DNA of 12,712 nucleotides from JBFWNZ01 sp050250795 (GTDB taxonomy: Bacteria; Pseudomonadota; Alphaproteobacteria; UBA8366): the NCBI GenBank assembly GCA_050250795.1, contig JBFWNZ010000078.1, positions 1-12,712 on the forward strand, read 5' to 3'. How positions within the stretch are numbered: the stretch's first letter is position 1; each line of letters starts with the position of its first letter. Under the pieces are notes generated by a model. It saw only the letters and a list, made by a program, of their open reading frames with translations. It was not told the origin of the DNA and searched no databases. A program made the position numbers and the translations under genes. Of the stretch, positions 5,925 through 12,712 are shown in pieces.

Positions 5925-7409
5925 TCACAGACCCGACGGCTGCCCCGGCAGCGGCAGGCTGATATCGACATGCAGCCCCGTGGGCCGGAACTCGCGCGAC
6001 AGCCGGCCCTGCAACTGCCGCTCCACCAGCCCCCCGATCAGGCGGGATCCGAAGCTTGTCCGTTGCGGCGGCAGAATCGGACGCGAGCAGCTTTCCTGCC
6101 ATTCGAGCCGCAACCGCGGGGCAGCCCCGTCGCCGACGGTCTGCCAGCCGACCCGCAGCCGGCCGGCCGGCTCCGCGAAACAGCCATACTTGCTGGCATT
6201 CATTGCCAGTTCGCTGATCACCATTCCGAGCGCCAGCGCCGTGTCGGCCGGCAACTGGACCGCCGATGCCCCGTCGAGCGCCGTCCTGTCGCTGAAGGGC
6301 GCCAGCAGCTTTTCCAGCAAGGCATGCATCGATGACGATATGCCGCCTTCGCGCGACACGACCTCATGGGCTGCCGCAACCGCCAGGACCCGGTCGCGAT
6401 ACTTGCGGACCATCTCGGCCTTGTCCGCGCTGCTCCGGGCCGTCTGCTCGTGGACGGAAAGCAACTGCATGAACAGGTTGCCCACGCGGTGACGCAACTC
6501 ATGCAGCACGAACGCCTGCATCGAGCGGGCATGGGCGTTCTGGACGGCGCCGCCCAGGATATTCGCCACCGACTGCAGAAAAGCGAGATCGTATTGCGTG
6601 AAATGCCGGGGCCGCCGGACATGGACCCCCAGGACGCCGAACGGCTTGCCGTCGGGCCCCGCGATGACGGTGCTGATGCCGCTGACAACGCCATGATCGA
6701 TCAGCAGTTGCGGACCGTGGAACCGGGTCTCGCCCGCCAGATCGTCGACCAGCACAGGGCCCTTCGTCTGCAATGTGTAGCCCGCCTGGCTGTCGGCGCC
6801 CGTGCCCACGCTGGCCGTGCCGACCAGGCCGGGCGCCCATCCGGTGCCCGCACGCAGCAGCAGAAGGTCCCGCGACGGCGTGAGTTCCAGGACCTTCGCG
6901 TAATCCGCGTCGAGGGTCTCCGCCAGCAGGGACACGGCGCTGTCGAACAGGCGCTGAAGCTCTTCGGTTTCCAGCGCCGTGCGGCCCAGATGGACCGCGC
7001 CTTCCTGCTGGCGCAGCCGCGCTGCCAGTTCCAGGCCCAGGCGCTTGCGCGCCGTGACGTCCTGGCAGGTACCGAGCATGCCGACCGGCCGCCCCGCATC
7101 CGTCAGCACGCGTCCCTTCGCCTCGATCCAGATATCTCCGTCCTCGTCGCCGACCGGCAGCCGGTACTGGACCTCGTAGTCCCCGCCCACCGCCAGCGCA
7201 CCCTGCACGGTCGCCAGAACCCGCTCGCGGTCGTCGGAATGAATATCTTCAGCGAAGTCTGCGAATGTGCCGCGGAACGTGTCGGCGGCGCGCCGGTGTA
7301 TCGCGAGCAGATTGGAGGACCATTCGAGCCGGTCGGTGTCGAGGTGCCACCGCCACGCGCCGATCCGCCCGGCGTCGAGAGCATCGGCGATCCAATCCCC
7401 GCCCGCCAT
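5925..7409 (-). CDS. PAS-GAF sensor histidine kinase, HWE/HisKA_2 type (494 aa)
   Basis: This is a soluble kinase with no membrane segments. An N-terminal PAS domain (about 5-122, ending in TCQDVTARKR) is followed by a GAF domain (about 145-292) and then a dimerisation/phosphoacceptor region with LHELRHRVGNLFMQLLS. H307 in HRVGN is the likely phosphorylated residue; the usual lysine after HRV is glycine here. The N-box is ISELAMNASKYG (N404), and LEWQES (W437, E439) gives the W-x-E signature of HWE kinases. The histidine expected before the N-box in classical HWE members is serine, so this is a divergent member. The open frame extends to a TTG at 7499 that overlaps the upstream kinase by 17 nt; I chose the ATG at 7409 because GGAGG lies 10 nt before it and the PAS domain starts right after. 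It is the second gene of a probable kinase operon. The partner may be the nearby receiver at 10584 or a PhyR-type regulator elsewhere. Confidence 0.9.
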   Translation of the reverse strand: MAGGDWIADALDAGRIGAWRWHLDTDRLEWSSNLLAIHRRAADTFRGTFADFAEDIHSDDRERVLATVQGALAVGGDYEVQYRLPVGDEDGDIWIEAKGRVLTDAGRPVGMLGTCQDVTARKRLGLELAARLRQQEGAVHLGRTALETEELQRLFDSAVSLLAETLDADYAKVLELTPSRDLLLLRAGTGWAPGLVGTASVGTGADSQAGYTLQTKGPVLVDDLAGETRFHGPQLLIDHGVVSGISTVIAGPDGKPFGVLGVHVRRPRHFTQYDLAFLQSVANILGGAVQNAHARSMQAFVLHELRHRVGNLFMQLLSVHEQTARSSADKAEMVRKYRDRVLAVAAAHEVVSREGGISSSMHALLEKLLAPFSDRTALDGASAVQLPADTALALGMVISELAMNASKYGCFAEPAGRLRVGWQTVGDGAAPRLRLEWQESCSRPILPPQRTSFGSRLIGGLVERQLQGRLSREFRPTGLHVDISLPLPGQPSGL

Positions 7410-7482
7410 CCCGGCACAGCCTCCATCCAGCTGGGGCCACGGTAGCACGGATCGCGTCGCAGGGTCGGAGAAACCGACTCGA

Positions 7483-10332
7483 TCAACCCGCGCCGCCAAG
7501 CATCTCGTGCACCTTCATCGCCAGTTCGGCCCGCCGGTAGGGCTTGTTCAGCAAATGAATGCCGGCATCGAGGCGACCCTGGCGCAGGATGGCGTTCTCC
7601 GTGTAGCCGGAGGTGAACAGGATGGGCAGGCCGGGTCGCAGCCTCTGCGCTTCGGCGGCCAGCTGGTGGCCGTTCATCCCACCGGGCATCACCACATCCG
7701 TGAACAGCAGGTCGAACGCTCTGTCCTGACGCAATAATTCCAGGGCTTCCGGAGCATTTGCGGCCGTGATCACGACATAGCCCAGACCGTCCAGCAGCCC
7801 GGCCGCATTGTTGCGGACCGCAGCGTCGTCCTCCACCAGCAGAATATGCTGGCCGTTGCCCAGCCGCGCCATGTTCGCGGCCCGCCCCTGATCGGTTCCC
7901 GCCGGGACATCGGCGCGCGGCAGGTACAATTTGACCGTCGTGCCCTGCTCCGGCTCCGAATAGATGCGGACATGGCCGTGCGACTGGCGAACGAACCCGT
8001 AGACCATGCTGAGTCCCAGCCCGCTGCCGCGCCCGACATCCTTCGTGGTGAAGAACGGTTCGAAGGCCCGCGACAGCACGTCGGAATTCATCCCGATCCC
8101 GGTGTCCGAGACGGCTGTCAGCACATAGTCTCCCGGCGCAAAATCCTCGGCCCAATGCGTGTAGGTATCGTCGAGCCGGACATTGCTCAGTTCGATGGTA
8201 AGACGTCCCCCGTCAGGCATTGCATCCCGCGCATTAATGCAAAGATTGAGTACGGCACTCTCGAACTGGGTCGGATCGACCTGCGCCGGCCACAGATCGT
8301 CGCCGCGGATGACCGCGATATCGATATGTTCGCCGAGCGTCCGGCGCAGCAGATCGTTCATCTCATCCAGCAGGAACGCCAATGCGGTCGCCGCCGGCGA
8401 CAAGGGCTGACGGCGCGCGAACGCCAGCATCTGGCGCGTAAGATCGGCGCCGCGCTCTGCGGCGTCGATCAGCATCTGCGCAAGGCGCTGCTGGCCGGGC
8501 CTGTCGGCCAGGTCGGCGGCCAGCATCTCGGCATTGCCCAGGATGATCGTCAGCAGGTTGTTGAAATCATGCGCGATTCCGCCGGTGAGCTCGCCGATCG
8601 CACCGAGCCGCTCGGCCTGGGTCAGCTTTTCCGACATCCGGCGCCGGTCGAGCATGCGGCCCAGATGCGCGGCCACCGCCTCGACCATGGCGTGCTCCTC
8701 GGCCAGAAACGGCCCGCTTCCATCCGGCTGGTCCTCGCGCGGCGCGCCATAACCGATCTCGACAAATCCTGCCTCGCTGCCGCCGCACAGGATCGGCACC
8801 CGCAACGAGGCAACCGGCTTTCTCCAGGAATGCGAAGGATAGGTGCTGTCCTCGAGTCCGACCTGTGCCATCGCGACATCGTCATGCATCAGGCTCTGCG
8901 GCAATGTCTGCGCGACATCGTCGCAGATTTCGCCCACGGGACGTGCGGCATCGGACGTGAAGTCGAGGACCCGGTACAGACAGCGCAGTTCCTTGATCCG
9001 CTCCCGGAGCTCGCGCTGCGAGCGCTTCCGTTCGGTGATATCGGTCATCCCGCCGACAAAACGGGTCGGCAGCCCGTCCTCACCCAGAATAATGCGGCCG
9101 CGGTCCTCGACCTCGAACACGCGACCGTCCCGGTGCAGGAAGCGGTATTCCTCCTGCCAGGACGGTCCGCCGCGCTGTATGGCGCCCTGGATGCTCTGGC
9201 CGACGCGCTCGCGGTCTTCGGGATGGACTCTCGACAGCCATCGCTCACCCGAAGCGACGCTTCCTTCGGGATAGCCGAATACCTGCTCGAAGTCGCCGCT
9301 CCACCACATGGAATCGTGCTGCAGATCCCAATCCCAGATCAGATCTGCCGTGGCGGCGGAAATTGCCTGGAACCGCTGCTCGCTCTCGCGCAGGGCCCTC
9401 TCGGCCTGCTTTCGTTCGGTCACGTCGCGGGCGGTTCCGACGACGCGATAGACCCGCCCGGAGGCATCGGAAACCGGGAAGCCGCGATCGATCACCCACC
9501 GTATCTCGCCATCCGGCCGAACCACGCGATACTCGTCGGCGAATCGGCCGGCCGACAGGGTTCCGAGCGATGCCTGCACCCGCGGCAGATCGTCCTTGTG
9601 CACCGCGGCGATCCACGTATCCGGATCGCGATAGAGCGCCGCGCAGGAGCGCCCCCATATCCTTTCATAGGCGGGGCTGACATAGAGGATGTCGCCGCTC
9701 GCCGGATCGCGCATCCAGACGACTTCCTCGATGTTCTCCGCGAGTTGGCGGAACCGCTCATCGCTGTCGCGCAGGGATTCGACGGTCCGGACATGTTCGA
9801 TGGCCAGGGCCACAACGGATGCGAACCGGTCGATCAGGTTGATCTCGTCACGGGCCGGCGGACGGGGCGTCCGGTAATACAGGGCAAAGCTTCCCAGAAC
9901 ATTGCCCCGCGAGTTCTTGATCGGGCTGGACCAGCACGCACGCAGGTCGAAGGCCAAGGCGGCCGCACGGCAGTCCTCCCACAGCGGGTCTGCGGCGATG
10001 TCGCTGACGATCACCGTCTCGCCGCGGAACATGGCGGTGCCGCATGAGCCCGCCCTCGGCCCGATCTGCAGCCCCGGCAGCAAGTCGTTGTATTCCTGGG
10101 GAAGGCTGGGACCCACGCATGGCCCGAAGGTCGCGCCGTCGGCGTTCAGCAACACGATGGATGCCATTGCATCCGGCACCAATTCTTCGATGCGTAACGC
10201 GACCCGCGCCAGCACCTTCGACAGCGGGGCCGCCGCTTCGATCAGACCGAGAATAGCGGCTTCGGTCTCATGCAGCGGCTCGGCACGACGACTCATGCGA
10301 GTTCCGCCGCCCTGATCCTTGTCGGAATCCAC
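7483..10332 (-). CDS. Hybrid sensor histidine kinase: GAF-PAS-PAS-GAF-HisKA-HATPase-REC (949 aa)
   Basis: This is a large cytosolic sensor with no transmembrane helices. The order is GAF (about 25-180), PAS (about 190-308, ending VVGTARDVTERK), PAS (about 317-438, ending GMTDITERK), a probable degenerate GAF (about 445-562), HisKA with GIAHDFNNLL (phosphoacceptor H588), HATPase_c with N-box NLCINARDAMPDGG (696-709), G1 SDTGIGM (742-748), F-box FEPFFTTK (757-764) and G2 GRGSGLGLS (767-775), then a C-terminal receiver. The receiver has E834/D835/D836, phosphoacceptor D879 (FTDVVMPGG), T907 and K930, so all catalytic parts are intact. The GTG at 10332 is preferred because GGAG precedes it by 7 nt; an ATG at 10296 has no comparable site. 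No output domain is present, so the phosphate must go to another protein. It heads a minus-strand operon with the HWE-type kinase and diverges from the receiver gene at 10584. Confidence 0.93.
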   Translation of the reverse strand: MDSDKDQGGGTRMSRRAEPLHETEAAILGLIEAAAPLSKVLARVALRIEELVPDAMASIVLLNADGATFGPCVGPSLPQEYNDLLPGLQIGPRAGSCGTAMFRGETVIVSDIAADPLWEDCRAAALAFDLRACWSSPIKNSRGNVLGSFALYYRTPRPPARDEINLIDRFASVVALAIEHVRTVESLRDSDERFRQLAENIEEVVWMRDPASGDILYVSPAYERIWGRSCAALYRDPDTWIAAVHKDDLPRVQASLGTLSAGRFADEYRVVRPDGEIRWVIDRGFPVSDASGRVYRVVGTARDVTERKQAERALRESEQRFQAISAATADLIWDWDLQHDSMWWSGDFEQVFGYPEGSVASGERWLSRVHPEDRERVGQSIQGAIQRGGPSWQEEYRFLHRDGRVFEVEDRGRIILGEDGLPTRFVGGMTDITERKRSQRELRERIKELRCLYRVLDFTSDAARPVGEICDDVAQTLPQSLMHDDVAMAQVGLEDSTYPSHSWRKPVASLRVPILCGGSEAGFVEIGYGAPREDQPDGSGPFLAEEHAMVEAVAAHLGRMLDRRRMSEKLTQAERLGAIGELTGGIAHDFNNLLTIILGNAEMLAADLADRPGQQRLAQMLIDAAERGADLTRQMLAFARRQPLSPAATALAFLLDEMNDLLRRTLGEHIDIAVIRGDDLWPAQVDPTQFESAVLNLCINARDAMPDGGRLTIELSNVRLDDTYTHWAEDFAPGDYVLTAVSDTGIGMNSDVLSRAFEPFFTTKDVGRGSGLGLSMVYGFVRQSHGHVRIYSEPEQGTTVKLYLPRADVPAGTDQGRAANMARLGNGQHILLVEDDAAVRNNAAGLLDGLGYVVITAANAPEALELLRQDRAFDLLFTDVVMPGGMNGHQLAAEAQRLRPGLPILFTSGYTENAILRQGRLDAGIHLLNKPYRRAELAMKVHEMLGGAG

Positions 10333-10339
10333 ATCCCCT

Positions 10340-10343
10340 CTCC
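10340..10343 (-). promoter_or_regulatory. Shine-Dalgarno GGAG for the hybrid kinase GTG start
   Basis: On the minus strand GGAG is followed by AGGGGAT (7 nt) and then GTG at 10332. This supports the longer protein over the in-frame ATG at 10296. Confidence 0.6.
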
Positions 10344-10524
10344 GGCGACGCCGGCAATATCCGCCTGCCGCCGCTCATCCGACCGCCCGAACCAGCCTAG
10401 CATGCAACCCCGCGATGTCGAGCATCGGGTTCCCGCGTCGGAAACGGTCCATCTGCGGCCGCCTTGTGACCGCCTTGCGAAAGCACAACAACCGCTCGCG
10501 GCGCGAAAAGTTTCCGCGGTTCCC

Positions 10525-10550
10525 GGAACGGCGATGGACGCCGATGCGTT
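10525..10550 (+). promoter_or_regulatory. EcfG-type (general stress) promoter, GGAAC-N17-CGTT
   Basis: GGAAC (10525-10529) is followed by 17 nt and CGTT (10547-10550), the alphaproteobacterial general-stress sigma consensus, for which 16-17 nt spacers are known. A start site near 10557 would give a leader of about 27 nt to the ATG at 10584. The -35 lies inside the palindrome GTTCCCGGAAC. This predicts that the receiver protein is induced by the stress sigma factor, as seen for other receiver-only regulators of that response. Confidence 0.65.
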
Positions 10551-10583
10551 ACATTTTGGTTAACGAACCAGGGCCCTGCCTCC

Positions 10584-10985
10584 ATGACCATGTCCCCCGG
10601 CACGCTCACTCGATCCTCCGCAATGCGGATTCTCGTGGTCGAGGACGATTTCATCATCGCATCGGCCCTCGAATGCCGTTTGGCGGACGCCGGCTTCACG
10701 GTTGTCGGCGTGGCCGCTTCCGGCGCCGAGGCCATGGCGATTGCCGAATGCGCCGCGCCGGACCTCGCGATCATGGATGTGCGGTTGAGCGGGGGACGCG
10801 ACGGCATCGAAACCGCCATCGAACTGGCCAGCCGGTTGGGCGTTCGCTCGATTTTCGTCACGGCGCATGGCGATGCCGCGACCCGAGCCCGCGCCCGCCG
10901 GGCAAGGCCGCTCGGATGGCTGGAGAAGCCCTATGCGCCCGACACGCTGATCGGCCTCATTCTCGCGGCATTCGAGACGGCCTAA
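10584..10985 (+). CDS. Single-domain response regulator (receiver only, 133 aa)
   Basis: The product is one CheY-like receiver with no output domain. Conserved residues are the acidic pair D21/D22 (RILVVEDDF), phosphoacceptor D65 (IMDVRLSGG), T93 (FVTAHGD) and K115 (WLEKPYAPD), so it should be phosphorylated by a kinase and act as a phosphate sink, shuttle or protein-binding switch. It lacks the FATGY-like motif of SdrG/MrrA-type stress receivers; the corresponding stretch is FVTAHGD. The ATG at 10584 is taken as the start; neither it nor the ATG at 10623 (120 aa, starting MRILVVED) has a strong Shine-Dalgarno. It diverges from the two-kinase operon and has an EcfG-like promoter, so I infer that it belongs to the same signalling circuit. 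Its stop codon overlaps that of the convergent isomerase gene. Confidence 0.9.
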   Translation: MTMSPGTLTRSSAMRILVVEDDFIIASALECRLADAGFTVVGVAASGAEAMAIAECAAPDLAIMDVRLSGGRDGIETAIELASRLGVRSIFVTAHGDAATRARARRARPLGWLEKPYAPDTLIGLILAAFETA

Positions 10986-11791
10986 CGGCCCGCCAGTATG
11001 GCGCGCGTGGCGGCCAGCGCGTCCGCCGCGCGGCGCCGGGCATCCACCGTCTGCGCCCGTTCGCGGTTCGGCACTTCCACGCTGACCGTTGCATCGGCGG
11101 GAATCGCCGCCGCCAGGGCATGCAGGTCGATCCCGCCTTCGCCGGGGTTGAGCCGGGCGCCCCGCGCCACCGCGATCAGCCCTTCGTCGCTCGGGTCGTA
11201 ATGCGCGGGACCGTCGCAGAGCTGGACATAATTGACCCGGTTGCGCGGCAGATCGCGGACCTCGGCCGCCGTCGATTTCGCCCGGTCCCAATGCAGGGCG
11301 TCGACCAGCACGCCGCCATTCGGCTCGCCCGCCGCTTCGACGATCCGGCGCGCCGCCGCCAGGTCGCGCACCTGCGTCCAGGGCATGAATTCCAGATCGA
11401 CCGTCAGATCGAAGGATGCGGCCAGCCGCGCCAGCGCCGCGAAGCTGTCGGCAAGACGCCGCTCGTCCGGGTCGTCGCCGGCCACCAGCACATGCCGTGC
11501 GCGCAGCCGGGCCGCGCGCTCGAAAAAGGGCGTGAAGGCGGCGACATCCGTCTGGGCGCCCAGCCGCGCGATCTCCACATCGCCCATCTCGACCCCGGTG
11601 TCGCGCAAGGCGACCGCCACCTCGCGCAGCAGCGCGTCATCCGTCATCAGGGGATAGAGGACTTCGCCCGGCGAGGATGGCAGAAGGCGAAGGCCGACCA
11701 TGTCGTACCCCGTCTCCGCCGCGATCCGCACCGCCGAAACGGGGTCGGCATCGAAGATCGTGAGATAGGCGAGCGAAAGCTTCCGCGCCAT
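10982..11791 (-). CDS. Sugar phosphate isomerase/epimerase-type TIM barrel protein (269 aa)
   Basis: This is a cytosolic member of the xylose isomerase-like TIM barrel (AP endonuclease family 2) superfamily; these enzymes isomerise or epimerise sugars and cyclitols or cleave related substrates, usually with a divalent metal. Supporting features are the barrel-strand opening LSLAYLTIFD (5-14), AAETGYDMVGLRL (24-36), LEFMPW (133-138; E134 a likely metal ligand), VLVDALHWDR (161-170; D164 and H167), YVQLCDGP (188-195), NPGEGGIDL (215-223) and SVEVPN (237-242; E239). The exact substrate cannot be told. The length is normal. GGAGG lies 5-6 nt before the ATG at 11791. It diverges from the dioxygenase gene with a 131-nt gap, so the two may serve one catabolic pathway. 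Its TAG stop overlaps the TAA of the convergent receiver gene by 4 nt of gene length, leaving no room for a terminator. Confidence 0.87.
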   Translation of the reverse strand: MARKLSLAYLTIFDADPVSAVRIAAETGYDMVGLRLLPSSPGEVLYPLMTDDALLREVAVALRDTGVEMGDVEIARLGAQTDVAAFTPFFERAARLRARHVLVAGDDPDERRLADSFAALARLAASFDLTVDLEFMPWTQVRDLAAARRIVEAAGEPNGGVLVDALHWDRAKSTAAEVRDLPRNRVNYVQLCDGPAHYDPSDEGLIAVARGARLNPGEGGIDLHALAAAIPADATVSVEVPNRERAQTVDARRRAADALAATRAILAGR

Positions 11792-11922
11792 GCATCCCTC
11801 CGTTGCAGGCTCCGCCGACGCTGTCGCGGCACCGGCCGATGTCCTACTCTAAGGTCCGGATGCCGCCGGCGCGACACAAAGCGCCCGACGATGCGAAGCG
11901 GCCATAGGGATGAGGAAACGCC
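11792..11922. other. Divergent promoter region between isomerase and dioxygenase genes
   Basis: This 131-nt gap contains the ribosome binding sites of both flanking genes. I see no clear sigma-70 hexamers, no EcfG-like site and no strong inverted repeat that would mark an operator. Confidence 0.4.
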
Positions 11923-12712
11923 ATGTCCTACAAAACCATCGCGGTGCGCCGCCTGTCGCCCCAATTGGGGGCGGAGATCGAGGGTGCCGACCTGTCCCGG
12001 CCCCTTCTTCCGGAACAGTTCGCGGAAATCCGCCGCGCCCTGAACGAGCATCTGGTCATCTTCTTCCGCGACCAGCGGATGACGCCGGAGGAGCAGATGC
12101 GCTTCGCCGGCATGTTCGGCCCGTTCTATACGCACCCCGCTGCGCCGAAGCGGATGGCCGAGCACCCGGAAATCCTGGTCGTGCATGCCGACGCCAACTC
12201 GACACGCATCGACGGCGAGGACTGGCATTCCGACAATTCCTGCGACACCGAGCCGCCGATGGCGAGCGTACTGCATCTGCTGGAGGTTCCCCCGGTGGGC
12301 GGGGACACGCTGTTCTCCAGCATGTATGCCGCATACGAGGCCCTGTCGGAGCCGATGAAGGCGATGCTCGACGGCATGACCGCGATCCATGACGGCACCC
12401 GCCAGTATGCCGGCCGCTACGGCACCGAGAAGGCGCCGCGCGCCGAGCATCCGGTGTTCCGCACCCATCCCGAAACCGGCCGCAAGGCCCTGTTCGTCAA
12501 CCGCATCTTCACAAGCCAGATCGTGCAGCTGAAAAAGGCCGAGAGCGACGCCGTGCTGCAGTTCCTGTTCCGCCATGTCGAGCGGCCGGAATTCCAGTAC
12601 CGCTTCTCCTGGCGGCCCAACAGCGTGGCGATGTGGGACAACCGCAGCGCCCAGCATTGCGCGATCTGGGACTATTACCCCGAACGCCGCCACGGCCACC
12701 GGGTTACGATCC
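11923..12712 (+). CDS. TauD/TfdA-family 2-oxoglutarate-dependent dioxygenase (partial, right edge)
   Basis: The frame runs from the ATG at 11923 (AGGA 7-8 nt upstream) off the right edge after 263 codons, so only the last 15-25 residues are probably missing. It is an Fe(II)/2-oxoglutarate hydroxylase of the taurine/2,4-D dioxygenase family, a soluble enzyme that hydroxylates a substrate, often releasing sulfite, phenol or another leaving group. Family signs are LGAEIEGADLSRPL (15-28), VIFFRDQRMTPEEQ (45-58), the iron-binding W-H-S-D (H102, D104), the distal H245 in DNRSAQHC, and R260 in HGHRVTI for the 2-oxoglutarate carboxylate. The substrate cannot be predicted; taurine, sulfonates and alkyl sulfates are only family examples. 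It is transcribed away from the isomerase gene and may share a pathway with it. Downstream genes, possibly a transporter, are outside the window. Confidence 0.92.
   Translation, partial: MSYKTIAVRRLSPQLGAEIEGADLSRPLLPEQFAEIRRALNEHLVIFFRDQRMTPEEQMRFAGMFGPFYTHPAAPKRMAEHPEILVVHADANSTRIDGEDWHSDNSCDTEPPMASVLHLLEVPPVGGDTLFSSMYAAYEALSEPMKAMLDGMTAIHDGTRQYAGRYGTEKAPRAEHPVFRTHPETGRKALFVNRIFTSQIVQLKKAESDAVLQFLFRHVERPEFQYRFSWRPNSVAMWDNRSAQHCAIWDYYPERRHGHRVTI

Larger units (their letters stand above)
10333..10583. other. Divergent regulatory region between the kinase operon and the receiver gene
   Basis: This 251-nt gap carries the ribosome binding site of the leftward kinase and an EcfG-like promoter for the rightward receiver gene. 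GTTCCCGGAAC (10519-10529) is an 11-nt palindrome containing the -35 element of that promoter. A second minus-strand GGAAC (10433-10429) lacks a matching CGTT. I found no other convincing promoter for the kinase operon and no RNA gene. Confidence 0.6.

Noticed and set aside
7464..7478. A 5-bp hairpin (GTCGG/CCGAC) between the two kinase genes as a terminator
   Set aside because: The stem is short, there is no T-run, and the gap is small between genes that look like one operon.
7846..10047. A 733-codon open frame on the plus strand opposite the hybrid kinase
   Set aside because: It is antisense to a protein with every kinase motif intact, and its translation has no recognisable domain.
10413..10433. 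A second minus-strand GGAAC as an EcfG promoter for the kinase operon
   Set aside because: At 16 nt spacing the -10 position reads CGGG and at 17 nt GGGG, so the CGTT element is missing.
10498..10523. Left arm of the palindrome GTTCCCGGAAC as a divergent minus-strand EcfG promoter
   Set aside because: With 16 or 17 nt spacing the -10 positions read GCCG or CCGC, not CGTT, so only the rightward promoter is supported.

Overview
The window is high-GC DNA with dense, G/C-ending codon use. It looks like an ordinary chromosomal segment of an alphaproteobacterium. The pointers are a single-chain SecDF translocase subunit (common in Rhizobiales and relatives), an ExoD-family membrane protein, an HWE/HisKA_2-type histidine kinase, and two sites matching the alphaproteobacterial general-stress (EcfG-type) promoter GGAAC-N16/17-CGTT. 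The exact order cannot be settled from the sequence. I saw no insertion sequence, CRISPR array, tRNA or rRNA.

Layout. (1) 30-806, minus: a secreted protein of unknown function with a clear ribosome binding site and a perfect EcfG-like promoter at 843-867. (2) 1036-2049, plus: a small two-helix membrane protein followed by an ExoD-family protein. (3) 2193-5898, plus: an unrecognised exported protein with an uncertain start, a spacer with two GC-rich hairpins, secDF, and a 203-residue orphan protein coupled to secDF. A 7-bp perfect hairpin lies in the convergent gap at 5905-5921. (4) 5925-10332, minus: a large GAF-PAS-PAS-HisKA-HATPase-REC hybrid kinase followed by a PAS-GAF-HWE-type kinase, probably one operon. 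(5) 10584-10985, plus: a stand-alone receiver protein diverging from the kinase operon, with the second EcfG-like promoter at 10525-10550. (6) 10982-11791, minus: a sugar phosphate isomerase/epimerase-type TIM barrel whose stop overlaps the receiver stop. (7) 11923 to the right edge, plus: a TauD/TfdA-type 2-oxoglutarate dioxygenase cut by the window end.

How it fits together. The most interesting part is the signalling block 5925-10985 together with the promoter in front of the first gene. Two kinases with cytosolic sensory domains sit next to a receiver-only protein, and an EcfG-like promoter precedes that receiver gene. In known alphaproteobacterial general stress circuits, HWE-type kinases and single-domain receivers tune the PhyR-NepR-EcfG switch, and the sigma factor often transcribes its own regulators. 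I infer, without proof, that this block feeds such a circuit and that the secreted protein at the left end is one of its outputs. The core phyR, nepR and ecfG genes are not in the window. The secDF block, the ExoD pair and the dioxygenase/isomerase pair look like separate housekeeping or metabolic units.
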